Positions 22,303-29,833 of a DNA stretch of 48,588 nucleotides are shown here, piece by piece. The notes beneath the pieces are model-generated. The model ran no database searches, was not told the DNA's origin, and saw nothing but the letters and a program-made list of their open reading frames with translations. Every line of letters begins with the position of its first letter. Within the stretch, counting starts at the first letter, position 1. The stretch lies in NCBI GenBank assembly GCA_003574785.1, contig QORU01000029.1, forward strand, positions 1-48,588, written 5' to 3'. A program made the position numbers and the translations under genes. The stretch comes from Taklimakanibacter deserti. GTDB taxonomy: Bacteria > Pseudomonadota > Alphaproteobacteria > Rhizobiales > Aestuariivirgaceae.

Positions 22303-23564
22303 CCCAGACCCGGGACCTTGTTGCAAAATTGCGGCCCCTCCTCGACCGGGAGGCGGCGCTCGCTTTGCTGCGCCGCGCCGTCGGCATGCCGAGCATCACC
22401 GGGACGGAAGCGGCCTTCGCTCGCCTTCTGGCGGAGGAGCTCACATCGCTCGGCGCCGAGCAGGTCACGCTGACCGATTTCGCGGCCGGACGGCCGAATG
22501 TCCGCGGAGTGCTGCGCGGGTCTCGGGGCGGATCGTGTCTCTTGCTCACCGGCCATACCGACACGGTACATGTGCGCGGCTGGACGGAACGCTGGGCCGG
22601 CACGCCGCGCGAGAGCCCCTTCGCCGCCGCTTCTGTCGATGGCGCCATCTGGGGCCGCGGTGTCGGCGATCTCAAGGCCGGCATCTGCACCACGCTCGCG
22701 GCGTCGCGGCTCCTGGCCGCAGCAGGGCTCACGCCCGGATCGGATGTTCTCTTCGCTTTCATCGGCGATGAGGAGAGCGGCGAGCCCGGTACCGGCATAA
22801 GCCTGGGCATCAAGGCGCTCGTGGCGGAGATCGAAGCCGGCGCCGTGCCACGGCCCGATTTCGCCATCTATGTCGAACCGACCGAGCTCAATGTCTATCC
22901 GGCGCAAATGGGCTTCCTCATTTGCGACATCACCGTCACCGGCCGCTCGGCCTATTTCGGCGTCCCGGAGCTGGGCGTGGATGCGCTCAAGGCCGCGCAT
23001 GCGGTTCTGTCGGCGATCTGGGCACATTCGGCGGCCCTCGAAGCGCGCGTACCTCATCCTCTCGTCGGCCGGCCCTTCGTCCTGGTCACCGGCATTGAGG
23101 GCGGCGGCTATATCGCGGTTCCGGGGGAATGCCGCATCAGCCTGATCCTGAAGCTGCTGCCGGGCGAGAGCCTGGACCGTGCGGTTTCAGGCCTCGAGAC
23201 GGCGGTGCGCGCGGCATCTGTCGCCGACGGCATCTCGATCTCATTCGCCTATCCCGCCGGCCGCGATCATCGCTTTGGCGGCACGCCCATGGAGGCAGCA
23301 CCCGATCTTGCCGCGGTCGGCCTGCTGCGCGAGGCCATTCACGCAATCCGCCCCGACCGGGGGCAGATCGAGGGCGCCCCTTACTGGTCGGAAGCGCCCT
23401 TCCTGACCAACCGGCTCGGCATCCCGACCGTCTATTGCGCGCCGGGCGACATACGCAATTGCCATACGCTCGAGGAGCATGTGGTCATCGACGACTATCT
23501 CGACGGTATCCTGGCCTTTGCGGTCTTTCTTGCAGGCTTCGATCGAAGCGCCATCAACAGCTGA
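22299..23564 (+). CDS. M20 family metallopeptidase/deacylase
   Basis: A 421-residue di-zinc amidohydrolase related to acetylornithine deacetylase and succinyl-diaminopimelate desuccinylase. Metal ligands and catalytic residues are visible: LLTGHTDTV (His86, with Asp88 supporting), GRGVGDLKAG (Asp124 bridging), FIGDEESGEPGTG (Glu158 general base, Glu159 ligand), IYVEPTEL, and the late CHTLEEHV histidine. A dimerisation domain lies at about residues 200-320. The start overlaps the ROK stop codon by 4 bp, so the two genes are coupled. In this operon it probably removes an acyl or amide group from the imported ligand in the cytoplasm; the exact substrate is unknown. Confidence 0.88.
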   Translation: MTQTRDLVAKLRPLLDREAALALLRRAVGMPSITGTEAAFARLLAEELTSLGAEQVTLTDFAAGRPNVRGVLRGSRGGSCLLLTGHTDTVHVRGWTERWAGTPRESPFAAASVDGAIWGRGVGDLKAGICTTLAASRLLAAAGLTPGSDVLFAFIGDEESGEPGTGISLGIKALVAEIEAGAVPRPDFAIYVEPTELNVYPAQMGFLICDITVTGRSAYFGVPELGVDALKAAHAVLSAIWAHSAALEARVPHPLVGRPFVLVTGIEGGGYIAVPGECRISLILKLLPGESLDRAVSGLETAVRAASVADGISISFAYPAGRDHRFGGTPMEAAPDLAAVGLLREAIHAIRPDRGQIEGAPYWSEAPFLTNRLGIPTVYCAPGDIRNCHTLEEHVVIDDYLDGILAFAVFLAGFDRSAINS

Positions 23565-23603
23565 CGGCCCTATCCGGGCCAATAACAGGAGGAGGAAAAT
23601 GCC

Positions 23604-24671
23604 ATGAGGTTCAAAAACAGGCTGATCGGCGCCGCGATCGGCGGCGTTCTCGCTTTGACGATCGCAGGTGCGGCAATGGCGCAGACCATCGGCCCCAATG
23701 GCGAAACCGCCACGCCGTCGAGCGCCCTGACGCTCACCGATGCCGAAGTCGCCAAGGTCAAGGACGGCAAATATACCGCGGCCCTCGTCTGGCATACGTC
23801 GTCGGATTTCGTGACGGCGGTGACCGCCGGCGCCACCGATAAGTTCAAGCGTCTCGGCGTCGAGGTCGTGGCGACCACCGATGCGGGCTTCGATTCCGCC
23901 CGGCAGCTCAGCGACGTCGAGACCGTCATGGCGAAATCGCCGAGCGCCATTCTGGCTCTGCCGCTCGATCCCGTAGGCTCGGCCAAGGCCTTCCAGGCGG
24001 CAAAGGACAAGGGCGTCAAGCTCGTCTTCCTGTCCAATGTGCCCGCTGGCTACAAGCACGGCGCCGACTATGTGGCAATCGTCACCGATGATCTGTTCCA
24101 GATGGGCAAGCAGGCCGCCGATGTGCTCGCCAAGGCGCTGGGCGCCAAGGGCAAGCTCGCCTGGATCTTTCACGACGCGCAATATTACGTGACCAACCAG
24201 CGCGACAATGCGTTCAAGACGACGATCGAGAAGGACTACAAGGACATGTCGATCGTCGACAGCCAGGGCATTTCCGATCCGGCCCGCGCCGAGGAGATCG
24301 CGCAGGCGCTGTTGACCAAGACGCCCGATCTCGACGGCATCTATGTGACCTGGGCGGAGCCGGCGGAAGGCGTGCTCGCCGCTTTGCGCTCACAAGGCAA
24401 CAGCAAGACGAAGATCGTGACTCTCGATCTGTCGGAGCCGATCGCCCTCGACATGGTGAAGGGCGGCAATGTCGCCGGCATCGTCGCCGACAAGGCCTAT
24501 GAGCTTGGCCGCGCCATGGCCACTGCCGCCGCCTATGGGCTCCTCGGCAAGGAGGCGCCGGCCTTCGTGGTGGCGCCCGCCGTCACCGTCACCAAGGAGA
24601 ATGTGAAAGAGGGTTACAGCGAGTCGCTCAACCGCGACACGCCGCAATCCGTCCTCAATGCATCGAAGTGA
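23604..24671 (+). CDS. ABC transporter substrate-binding protein (RbsB-like), copy A
   Basis: A 355-residue periplasmic binding protein of the Peripla_BP_4 type used by ribose/xylose/fructose ABC systems. The signal peptide (RLIGAAIGGVLALTIAGAAM) is cleaved near AMAQ. The mature protein begins TIGPNGETATPSSAL, and the binding fold starts at YTAALVWHTSSDFVTAV. AGGAGGAGGA lies upstream of ATG 23604. It is clearly paralogous to the next gene over the whole length; both share YVTNQRD, IYVTWAEPAE, TKIVTLDLSEP and ALDMVKGGNVA. The ligand is likely polyol- or sugar-like from family membership, but the M20 and PLP-enzyme neighbours suggest an amino-containing compound. Confidence 0.9.
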   Translation: MRFKNRLIGAAIGGVLALTIAGAAMAQTIGPNGETATPSSALTLTDAEVAKVKDGKYTAALVWHTSSDFVTAVTAGATDKFKRLGVEVVATTDAGFDSARQLSDVETVMAKSPSAILALPLDPVGSAKAFQAAKDKGVKLVFLSNVPAGYKHGADYVAIVTDDLFQMGKQAADVLAKALGAKGKLAWIFHDAQYYVTNQRDNAFKTTIEKDYKDMSIVDSQGISDPARAEEIAQALLTKTPDLDGIYVTWAEPAEGVLAALRSQGNSKTKIVTLDLSEPIALDMVKGGNVAGIVADKAYELGRAMATAAAYGLLGKEAPAFVVAPAVTVTKENVKEGYSESLNRDTPQSVLNASK

Positions 24672-24681
24672 GGAGGAAGAC

Positions 24682-25734
24682 ATGTCGTTCAAGCAAGCAC
24701 TGATAGCCACCGGAATTCTCGCGGCGCTGGCGCTGCCGGCTCTGGCCCTCGACGCCACCAAGGGCCCGCATGGCGAGGCGGCGACCCCTGCCGCCTCGGT
24801 CACGCTGACGCCCGAGCAGGAAGCCAAGGTCAAGGACGGCAAGTTCACCGCCGCCATGTCCTGGCACACGACGTCAGACTGGTCGGCGGCCGTGAGCAAC
24901 GGCGCCAAGGATGAATTCACGCGCCTCGGCATCGCGGTCGTCGCCGAAACCGATGCCGGCTTCGATGCCGCGCGGCAGAAGAACGATGTCGAGACGATCC
25001 TGGCGAAGAAGCCGAGCGTCATCGTCTCGCTGCCGGTCGATCCCGACACGGCCGCCGAAGTCTACCGTCCGGCGCTCGCCGCCGGTACCAAGCTGATGTT
25101 CGTCGACAACGCGCCGAAGGGCTTTCAGCAGGGAACCGACTATGTCGCGATCTCCTCCGCCGACCTGGTGCAGATGGGCGCCAAGGCGGGCGAGGCCATG
25201 GCCCAGGCCCTCGGCGGCAAGGGCAAGATCGGCTACATCTTCCACGACGCGGCCTTCTATGTGACCAACCAGCGCGACCAGTCCTTCAAGGCCACCATCG
25301 AAGCCAAGCCCGACATGAAGATCGTCGCCGAGCAAGGTCTTGCCGATCCGGCGCGCGCCGAGGACATCGGCAATGCCTTCGTCGCCCAGAACCCTGATCT
25401 CGACGCGATCTATGTCACCTGGGCCGAGCCCGCCGAGCTGGTGCTCGCGGCGCTGCGCAATGCCGGCAACAAGCACACGAAGATCGTGACCCTCGATCTC
25501 TCCGAGCCGCTGGCGCTCGACATGGTGAAGGGCGGCAATGTCGCGGCGATCGTCGCCGATGAGGCCTATGGCATCGGCGTCACCGCGGCGCGGGCGGCGG
25601 CCCTGGGGCTCATCGGCGAGAAGGTGGCGCCCTTCCTTGCCGTCAATGCCATCGCCATCACCAAGGACACGGTCAAGGAGGGCTGGAACGCCTCCTTGCA
25701 CCGCGACCCGCCGGCTTCTCTCGGAGCCAATTGA
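24682..25734 (+). CDS. ABC transporter substrate-binding protein (RbsB-like), copy B
   Basis: A 350-residue periplasmic binding protein, a tandem duplicate of the preceding gene with a 10-bp gap. The signal peptide (SFKQALIATGILAALALPAL) ends near ALALDATKG. The binding fold opens with FTAAMSWHTTSDWSAAVSNG, and the C-terminal half is nearly superimposable on copy A. AGGAGG lies 5 bases before ATG 24682. Differences cluster around the FVDNAPKGFQQG and FHDAAFYVTNQ segments versus FLSNVPAGYKHG and FHDAQYYVTNQ in copy A, so the two may bind related but different ligands. Its stop overlaps the permease start by one base. Confidence 0.9.
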   Translation: MSFKQALIATGILAALALPALALDATKGPHGEAATPAASVTLTPEQEAKVKDGKFTAAMSWHTTSDWSAAVSNGAKDEFTRLGIAVVAETDAGFDAARQKNDVETILAKKPSVIVSLPVDPDTAAEVYRPALAAGTKLMFVDNAPKGFQQGTDYVAISSADLVQMGAKAGEAMAQALGGKGKIGYIFHDAAFYVTNQRDQSFKATIEAKPDMKIVAEQGLADPARAEDIGNAFVAQNPDLDAIYVTWAEPAELVLAALRNAGNKHTKIVTLDLSEPLALDMVKGGNVAAIVADEAYGIGVTAARAAALGLIGEKVAPFLAVNAIAITKDTVKEGWNASLHRDPPASLGAN

Positions 25735-26702
25735 TGTCGTTCTCCTCCAGCCTTCGGCGAATACCGGTCATCGGCGGGCTCGATCCCAGCGCCTATGTCG
25801 TCTATGTCGGGTTCCTGCTGATCTTCGCGCTATTCGCCGTGGTGCTGTGGGACGACGGTTTCCTCACGGCCTCCAATCTGCTCAACATCGTGCAGCAGAC
25901 GGCGCCGGTCACCATCATGGCGATCGGCATGGTCTATGTGCTGACCGCAGGCGAGATCGATCTCTCGATCGGCTCGGTGGTGGCGGTCTCCGCTTTGCTG
26001 GCCGCCGTGGTGATGCGCGATCATCACTGGACGCTGGGGGTCGTGGCCGGCCTTGGCGCAGGCGTCGTCATTGGCCTCGTCAATGGCGCCCTCGTCGCCT
26101 ATGTAAGGCTGCCGTCTTTCCTCGTGACCTTGGCGACCATGGGACTTCTGGCGGGCGTCGCGCGCTGGATGACCAATCTCCAGTCCGTGCCGGTGACGGA
26201 CGCGACCTTCACCGGCCTGTTCGGCTCGGGCTCGCTCTTCGGCATCCCGTCTCTCGTCATCTGGACGGTGCTGGCCGTCGCCATCGGCCATTATGTCTAT
26301 CGCGAGACGCCTTTTGGCGCGCATGTGCTCGCGACCGGCGACAATCCCCGCGCCGCGCGCGCCGCCGGCATCAAGGTCGATCGCTTGCGGCTCAAGATCC
26401 TCGTCCTCGGCTCGACCTGCGCCGCGCTCGCCGGCCTTCTCTATCTCGGCCGCATCCAGGGAGCGCGTTATACGCTGGGAGAGACCGATCTACTGACCGT
26501 GATCGCCGCCGTGATCGTCGGCGGCACGCGCCTCACCGGCGGCACCGGAACTGTCGTCGGCGCGCTGGTCGGCTCGCTGCTGATGGGAATCCTGAACAAT
26601 GGCCTCATCCTGATGGGGCTCGCCGTCTCCCAGCAGCTGATCGTCCGCGGCCTCATCATCCTTCTCGCGGTCGCGCTCACCTTGCGCGAGCCGCAACGCT
26701 GA
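25734..26702 (+). CDS. ABC transporter permease (RbsC-like, BPD_transp_2)
   Basis: A 322-residue inner-membrane permease of the branched-chain/sugar type with about 8-10 helices. Typical motifs are VYVLTAGEIDLSIGS, GAGVVIGLVNGALVAYVRLP, the cytoplasmic coupling loop HVLATGDNPRAARAAGIKVD, and IAAVIVGGTRLTGGTGTVVG. ATG 25734 shares its A with the stop codon of the upstream binding-protein gene. It pairs with the two binding proteins and the ATPase further downstream to form an importer; the YhfX-like enzyme gene is inserted between permease and ATPase. Confidence 0.9.
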   Translation: MSFSSSLRRIPVIGGLDPSAYVVYVGFLLIFALFAVVLWDDGFLTASNLLNIVQQTAPVTIMAIGMVYVLTAGEIDLSIGSVVAVSALLAAVVMRDHHWTLGVVAGLGAGVVIGLVNGALVAYVRLPSFLVTLATMGLLAGVARWMTNLQSVPVTDATFTGLFGSGSLFGIPSLVIWTVLAVAIGHYVYRETPFGAHVLATGDNPRAARAAGIKVDRLRLKILVLGSTCAALAGLLYLGRIQGARYTLGETDLLTVIAAVIVGGTRLTGGTGTVVGALVGSLLMGILNNGLILMGLAVSQQLIVRGLIILLAVALTLREPQR

Positions 26703-26724
26703 AATCCAAGCCGGAGCGAGGAAT

Positions 26725-27924
26725 ATGTTTCTTGATGTACTGCGCCGCCGCAATCCCCGCCTGATCGAGGCGGCTATCCGCCTGCACCAGGAAAGAGTGC
26801 TGCCGGCGAACAGCTATGTGATCGACGTCGATGCGGTCGAGGGCAACGCTCGGGCCATCCGCGCCGCCGCCGACCGTCACGGCCTCAAGGTTTTCGCGAT
26901 GACCAAGCAGATGGGCCGCAACGCATCCTTCTGCCAGGCCGTCAAGCGCGGCGGCATCGGTGAGGCGGTTGTCGTCGACATGGAGTGCGCGCGCGCCTGT
27001 CATCGCGCCGGCCTCGCCATTGGACATGTCGGTCATCTGGTTCAGGTGCCGCGGGCCGAAGCCGATGCCGCCGCGCGCCTCGAGCCCCGTTATTGGACGG
27101 TCTTCAACGACGAGAAGGCCGGCGAAGCCGGCGCCGCGCTCAAGGCGGCGGCCGGCTCAGGGCGCCTCCTCGCCCGCATCCAGGCGGAAGGCGATGTCTT
27201 CTATATAGGCCATGAGGGCGGCTTTCCCGCCGCCGACATTCTTGCCGTTGCCGACCGCATCGACCGGATCGCCGACGGGCGTTTCGCCGGCATCACGACG
27301 TTTCCGGCTCAGCTTTTCGATGCGAAGACGCGCCGCATCAAGCCTACGCCCAACACCACGACGCTCAAGCGCGCCGCCGATGCGCTCGCCAAGGCCGGCC
27401 GTAAGGATATCGAGATCAATGCGCCCGGCACGACCTCGGCAGCGGTCATCCCGGCCCTTGCCGAGGTCGGCGCGACGCAATGCGAGCCCGGCCACGGCCT
27501 CACCGGCACGAGCCCGCTGCATGCCGTTGAAGACCTGCCGGAGCTGCCGAGCGTCGTCTATCTGAGCGAGGTCTCGCATCTCCATGGCGGCCGCGCTTAT
27601 TGCTTCGGCGGCGGGCTTTATATCGATCCGGTCTTTCCGGACTATGACCTCAAGGCGGTCGTCGCGCGCGAGCCGACCAGTGCCGCCTCCGCCTTGCGCA
27701 GCGTCGAGATCCCGCCGCCGGCAGCCATCGACTACTACGGCATGATCGACGCATCGGGACCCGAAGCTGCGCGCCCCGGCGACAGCGTGGTATTCGGCTT
27801 CCGCCCGCAGGCCTTCGTCACCCGCGCCTATGTCGTCGGCGTCTCGGGCCTCGCCAAGGGCAAGCCGAAAGTGGAGGCCATCCACGACGCGACGGGCAGA
27901 GCCGTCGCCTGGCCGGTAGGATGA
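26725..27924 (+). CDS. YhfX-like PLP-dependent enzyme (alanine racemase N-terminal fold)
   Basis: A 399-residue fold-type III PLP enzyme resembling E. coli YhfX along its whole length. It opens MFLDVLRRRNPRLIEAAIRL, then SYVIDVDAVEGNARAI. The probable PLP lysine is Lys61 in FAMTKQMGRN. Further shared segments are GHVGHLVQVPRAE, TVFNDEKA, EGGFPAADILAV, ITTFPAQLFD, EPGHGLTGTSPLH, YLSEVSHLHGGRAYCFGGG and FRPQAFVTRAYVVGVSG. YhfX proteins are uncharacterised but are expected to act as a racemase, epimerase or decarboxylase on an amino compound. The stop overlaps the ATPase gene as ATGA. Its place inside an ABC operon with an M20 deacylase argues for catabolism of an imported amino or acylamino compound. 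Confidence 0.85.
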   Translation: MFLDVLRRRNPRLIEAAIRLHQERVLPANSYVIDVDAVEGNARAIRAAADRHGLKVFAMTKQMGRNASFCQAVKRGGIGEAVVVDMECARACHRAGLAIGHVGHLVQVPRAEADAAARLEPRYWTVFNDEKAGEAGAALKAAAGSGRLLARIQAEGDVFYIGHEGGFPAADILAVADRIDRIADGRFAGITTFPAQLFDAKTRRIKPTPNTTTLKRAADALAKAGRKDIEINAPGTTSAAVIPALAEVGATQCEPGHGLTGTSPLHAVEDLPELPSVVYLSEVSHLHGGRAYCFGGGLYIDPVFPDYDLKAVVAREPTSAASALRSVEIPPPAAIDYYGMIDASGPEAARPGDSVVFGFRPQAFVTRAYVVGVSGLAKGKPKVEAIHDATGRAVAWPVG

Positions 27925-28682
27925 GTGCCATGAGCGCCGTGCCCGCCCTCAGCCTGCGCAATATCCACAAGAACTTCGACGGCATCATCGCCATCGAGAC
28001 ATTCGATCTCGACATCGCGCGCGGTGAGGTAGTGGCGCTCGTCGGCGACAACGGCGCCGGCAAGTCGACGCTGGTCAAGATCATTGCCGGCATGTATCAG
28101 CCGACCTCTGGAGAAATCCGCCTCGATGGCGAGGCCGTGCATTTCACCGACGCCAGCCAGTCGCAGGCGAAAGGCATCCAGGTCGTCTACCAGGACCTGG
28201 CGCTGGCCGACAGCCAGACGGTCTATATGAACCTGTTTCTCGGGCGCGAGAAGACGACAGGCTCCTTTGGAAAGCTCGACCGGCGCAGCATGATCGCCGA
28301 GACCGAGAAGCTGGTGCGCGATCTCGATGTCCGCATTCCCTCGGCGAAGTCGATCATCCGCTCGCTGTCGGGCGGACAGCGCCAGGGCGTGGCTATCGCG
28401 CGCGCAACCCATTGGGCAACCAACCTGGTGCTGATGGACGAGCCGACCGCAGCACTCGGCGTCGCCGAGACGGCACGCGTGGAGAGCATCATCACCGGCC
28501 TCAAGGCGCGCAACCTGGCGATCCTCATCGTCAGCCACAGCCTCGATCAAGTCTTCCGTCTGTCCGACCGCATCTGCGTGCTGCGGCGCGGCAAGCAGAT
28601 CGGGATACGCAAGACCGGCGAGACGGACAAGAACGAGATCGTATCGATGATCACCGGCCTGCAGGCCGCCACACGCATATGA
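27921..28682 (+). CDS. ABC transporter ATP-binding protein, single domain (FrcA-like)
   Basis: A 253-residue ATPase with Walker A GDNGAGKST, Q-loop VVYQDLALAD, signature LSGGQRQGVAIARA, Walker B LVLMDEPTAALG and switch IVSHSLDQ. It has only one nucleotide-binding domain, whereas RbsA/XylG-type ATPases of this importer class carry two; single-domain versions occur in the rhizobial fructose importer FrcBCAK. It is translationally coupled to the YhfX-like gene and is the last gene of the operon. It energises import through the permease at 25734-26702, presumably as a homodimer. Confidence 0.9.
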   Translation: MSAMSAVPALSLRNIHKNFDGIIAIETFDLDIARGEVVALVGDNGAGKSTLVKIIAGMYQPTSGEIRLDGEAVHFTDASQSQAKGIQVVYQDLALADSQTVYMNLFLGREKTTGSFGKLDRRSMIAETEKLVRDLDVRIPSAKSIIRSLSGGQRQGVAIARATHWATNLVLMDEPTAALGVAETARVESIITGLKARNLAILIVSHSLDQVFRLSDRICVLRRGKQIGIRKTGETDKNEIVSMITGLQAATRI

Positions 28683-28825
28683 TGGAAGGCAATCTCTTGA
28701 AAAATATGGAAGATCCGGTGCCAAGCTGACTTTCGCACAACCGCGCATTCATGCGCGCTTCAGCCGTCCTGGCCTATGCTTCGACGATGAGATGGGGGCT
28801 TGACTGCTTGAGGATGGAGGGCGCC

Positions 28826-28918
28826 ATGCGTCCCGTCGAAGCCGTTTTGTATGGTCTTGTGATCAGTGGTGTCTTGGCCGCGGCCTTGAATGTCATGACC
28901 TTGCTGCTGTCACGGTGA
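28826..28918 (+). CDS. 30-residue single-span membrane peptide
   Basis: MRPVEAVLYGLVISGVLAAA followed by LNVMTLLLSR: one hydrophobic helix with an arginine at each end. GGAGG lies 5 bases before ATG 28826, a near-ideal SD, which is the main reason for calling it; an in-frame ATG at 28814 is a weaker alternative. The end overlaps the convergent SnoaL-like gene by 9 bp. It could be a regulatory membrane micropeptide. Function unknown. Confidence 0.45.
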   Translation: MRPVEAVLYGLVISGVLAAALNVMTLLLSR

Positions 28919-29272
28919 TCCGTGCGGCAGATCGTAGAACACGGTCGCTTTCTTCAAAAGCCCGTTGCCGTCACGCTCTCCGCAGGTCACGCCTCTCGCC
29001 ACCGCATTGCTGTTGCCGTCCTGCAGCGTCCAACCGACCAGGCAGGCGTCGTGATGCTCGGCAAAGGATGTCGTGACGATGCGCAGCCCGGGAACGGTCT
29101 GCTGCAGTTCGCCGATATAGCGCGACAGCGCATCTTGGCTCTCGGTCCGCGTCACCGGATCGCTATAGACGAATGTCGCATCGAGTGTGAGGCGGAGGAT
29201 CGTCGCCCGCCTGCCGGGATCGCTTTCGCTCCAGGCTTCCTCATAGGCTGCCCATGTCTCACGCAAGGCCAT
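28910..29272 (-). CDS. SnoaL/NTF2-like protein
   Basis: A 120-residue protein with the NTF2-like pattern: helix ALRETWAAYEEAWSESDPGR, LTLDATFVYSDPVTR, LSRYIGELQQTVPGLRIVTT, CLVGWTLQDGNS, and a terminal strand ATVFYDL. It is similar to short rhizobial proteins annotated as nuclear transport factor 2 family. ATG 29272 has GGAGG 9 bases upstream; an earlier in-frame ATG (29314) lacks one. The MGMT-like gene lies just upstream (17-bp gap) and they are probably cotranscribed. Likely a small-molecule binder or isomerase; the substrate is unknown. Confidence 0.75.
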   Translation of the reverse strand: MALRETWAAYEEAWSESDPGRRATILRLTLDATFVYSDPVTRTESQDALSRYIGELQQTVPGLRIVTTSFAEHHDACLVGWTLQDGNSNAVARGVTCGERDGNGLLKKATVFYDLPHGSP

Positions 29273-29288
29273 GCCGACGTCCTCCTTT

Positions 29289-29759
29289 TCAAATCGCGGC
29301 GAGCTTCTTTTCATAATCCTTCACGAAACAGCGTTGGCCTTGCCGCACCACGACATGGCCTTCCGCTTCCAGGCGCCGCTTCACATCGCTGAGCCCACCC
29401 GGATATTTGCCGTTGAGCTCGCCGCCGTTCTTGAGCACCCGCCAATAGGGCGTGACCGCCTTTCTGCCCATGAGCTCGGCCTCATGTGCCGCATGGGCGG
29501 CGATCCAGACGAAGATCCCGGTCGTCACCGGGCAGCACACGGTGGTGCCATGCCGGCGTGCGATCAGGCCGGCGATCTCGCGCGCCGTTGCGAGCTTGCG
29601 CTTCTTCACCACCTTGATCGCCGCATCGACCTCGCGCGGCGCCGGCACGACCATCGACCCCGAGCCTGAGCGCTTGACCATCTTCGGCGGGATCGGCTTG
29701 ACCAAAGGCAGGTTCTTGTCGTCCGCCAGCCTTTCCGCCCATGACTTGCGCTTGCCCAT
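29289..29759 (-). CDS. MGMT/ATL-like protein with altered active-site motif
   Basis: A 156-residue basic protein. The C-terminal two-thirds resemble the DNA-binding domain of O6-alkylguanine-DNA alkyltransferases: a helical segment (ATAREIAGLIARRHG) followed by TPYWRVLKNGGELNGKYPGG and a closing LEAEGH. The acceptor motif PCHRV is replaced by PYWRV, so alkyl transfer is not expected at that position; ATL proteins have PWHRV there. A separate Cys-Cys (TTVCCPVTTG) is present. The N-terminal 45 residues are lysine-rich. AGGAGG-like sequence precedes ATG 29759, and a 22-bp palindrome lies 21 bases upstream, matching a site at the TetR promoter. It probably binds damaged or modified DNA, or is a diverged non-repair member. 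Confidence 0.6.
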   Translation of the reverse strand: MGKRKSWAERLADDKNLPLVKPIPPKMVKRSGSGSMVVPAPREVDAAIKVVKKRKLATAREIAGLIARRHGTTVCCPVTTGIFVWIAAHAAHEAELMGRKAVTPYWRVLKNGGELNGKYPGGLSDVKRRLEAEGHVVVRQGQRCFVKDYEKKLAAI

Positions 29760-29779
29760 GATCTCCTCCGTGACGACAA

Positions 29780-29801
29780 TAACAGAACATATGTTCTGTT
29801 A
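29780..29801. promoter_or_regulatory. 22-bp perfect palindrome, probable TetR operator
   Basis: TAACAGAACATATGTTCTGTTA is a perfect inverted repeat located 21 bases upstream of the MGMT-like gene and downstream of the tetR-type gene. A related, less perfect site (CAGAA-N6-TTCTG) lies immediately upstream of the TetR start. That supports TetR as the ligand, although the core GAAC-N4-GTTC also resembles Gram-positive LexA boxes. Confidence 0.6.
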
Positions 29802-29819
29802 CTTGTAAAGCCGATTCAA

Positions 29820-29831
29820 GAACGATCGTTC
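29820..29831. promoter_or_regulatory. second GAAC-N4-GTTC palindrome
   Basis: GAACGATCGTTC is a perfect 12-bp palindrome whose centre is 35 bp from that of the 22-bp palindrome. It lies just after the TetR stop codon. It shares the GAAC-N4-GTTC core with its neighbour and may be a secondary site. Confidence 0.4.
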
Positions 29832-29833
29832 CG

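Noticed and set aside
29785..29831. LexA (SOS) boxes GAAC-N4-GTTC before the MGMT-like gene
   Set aside because: The alphaproteobacterial LexA box is GTTC-N7-GTTC. The matching arms at the adjacent TetR promoter make TetR a simpler explanation, although LexA is not formally excluded.
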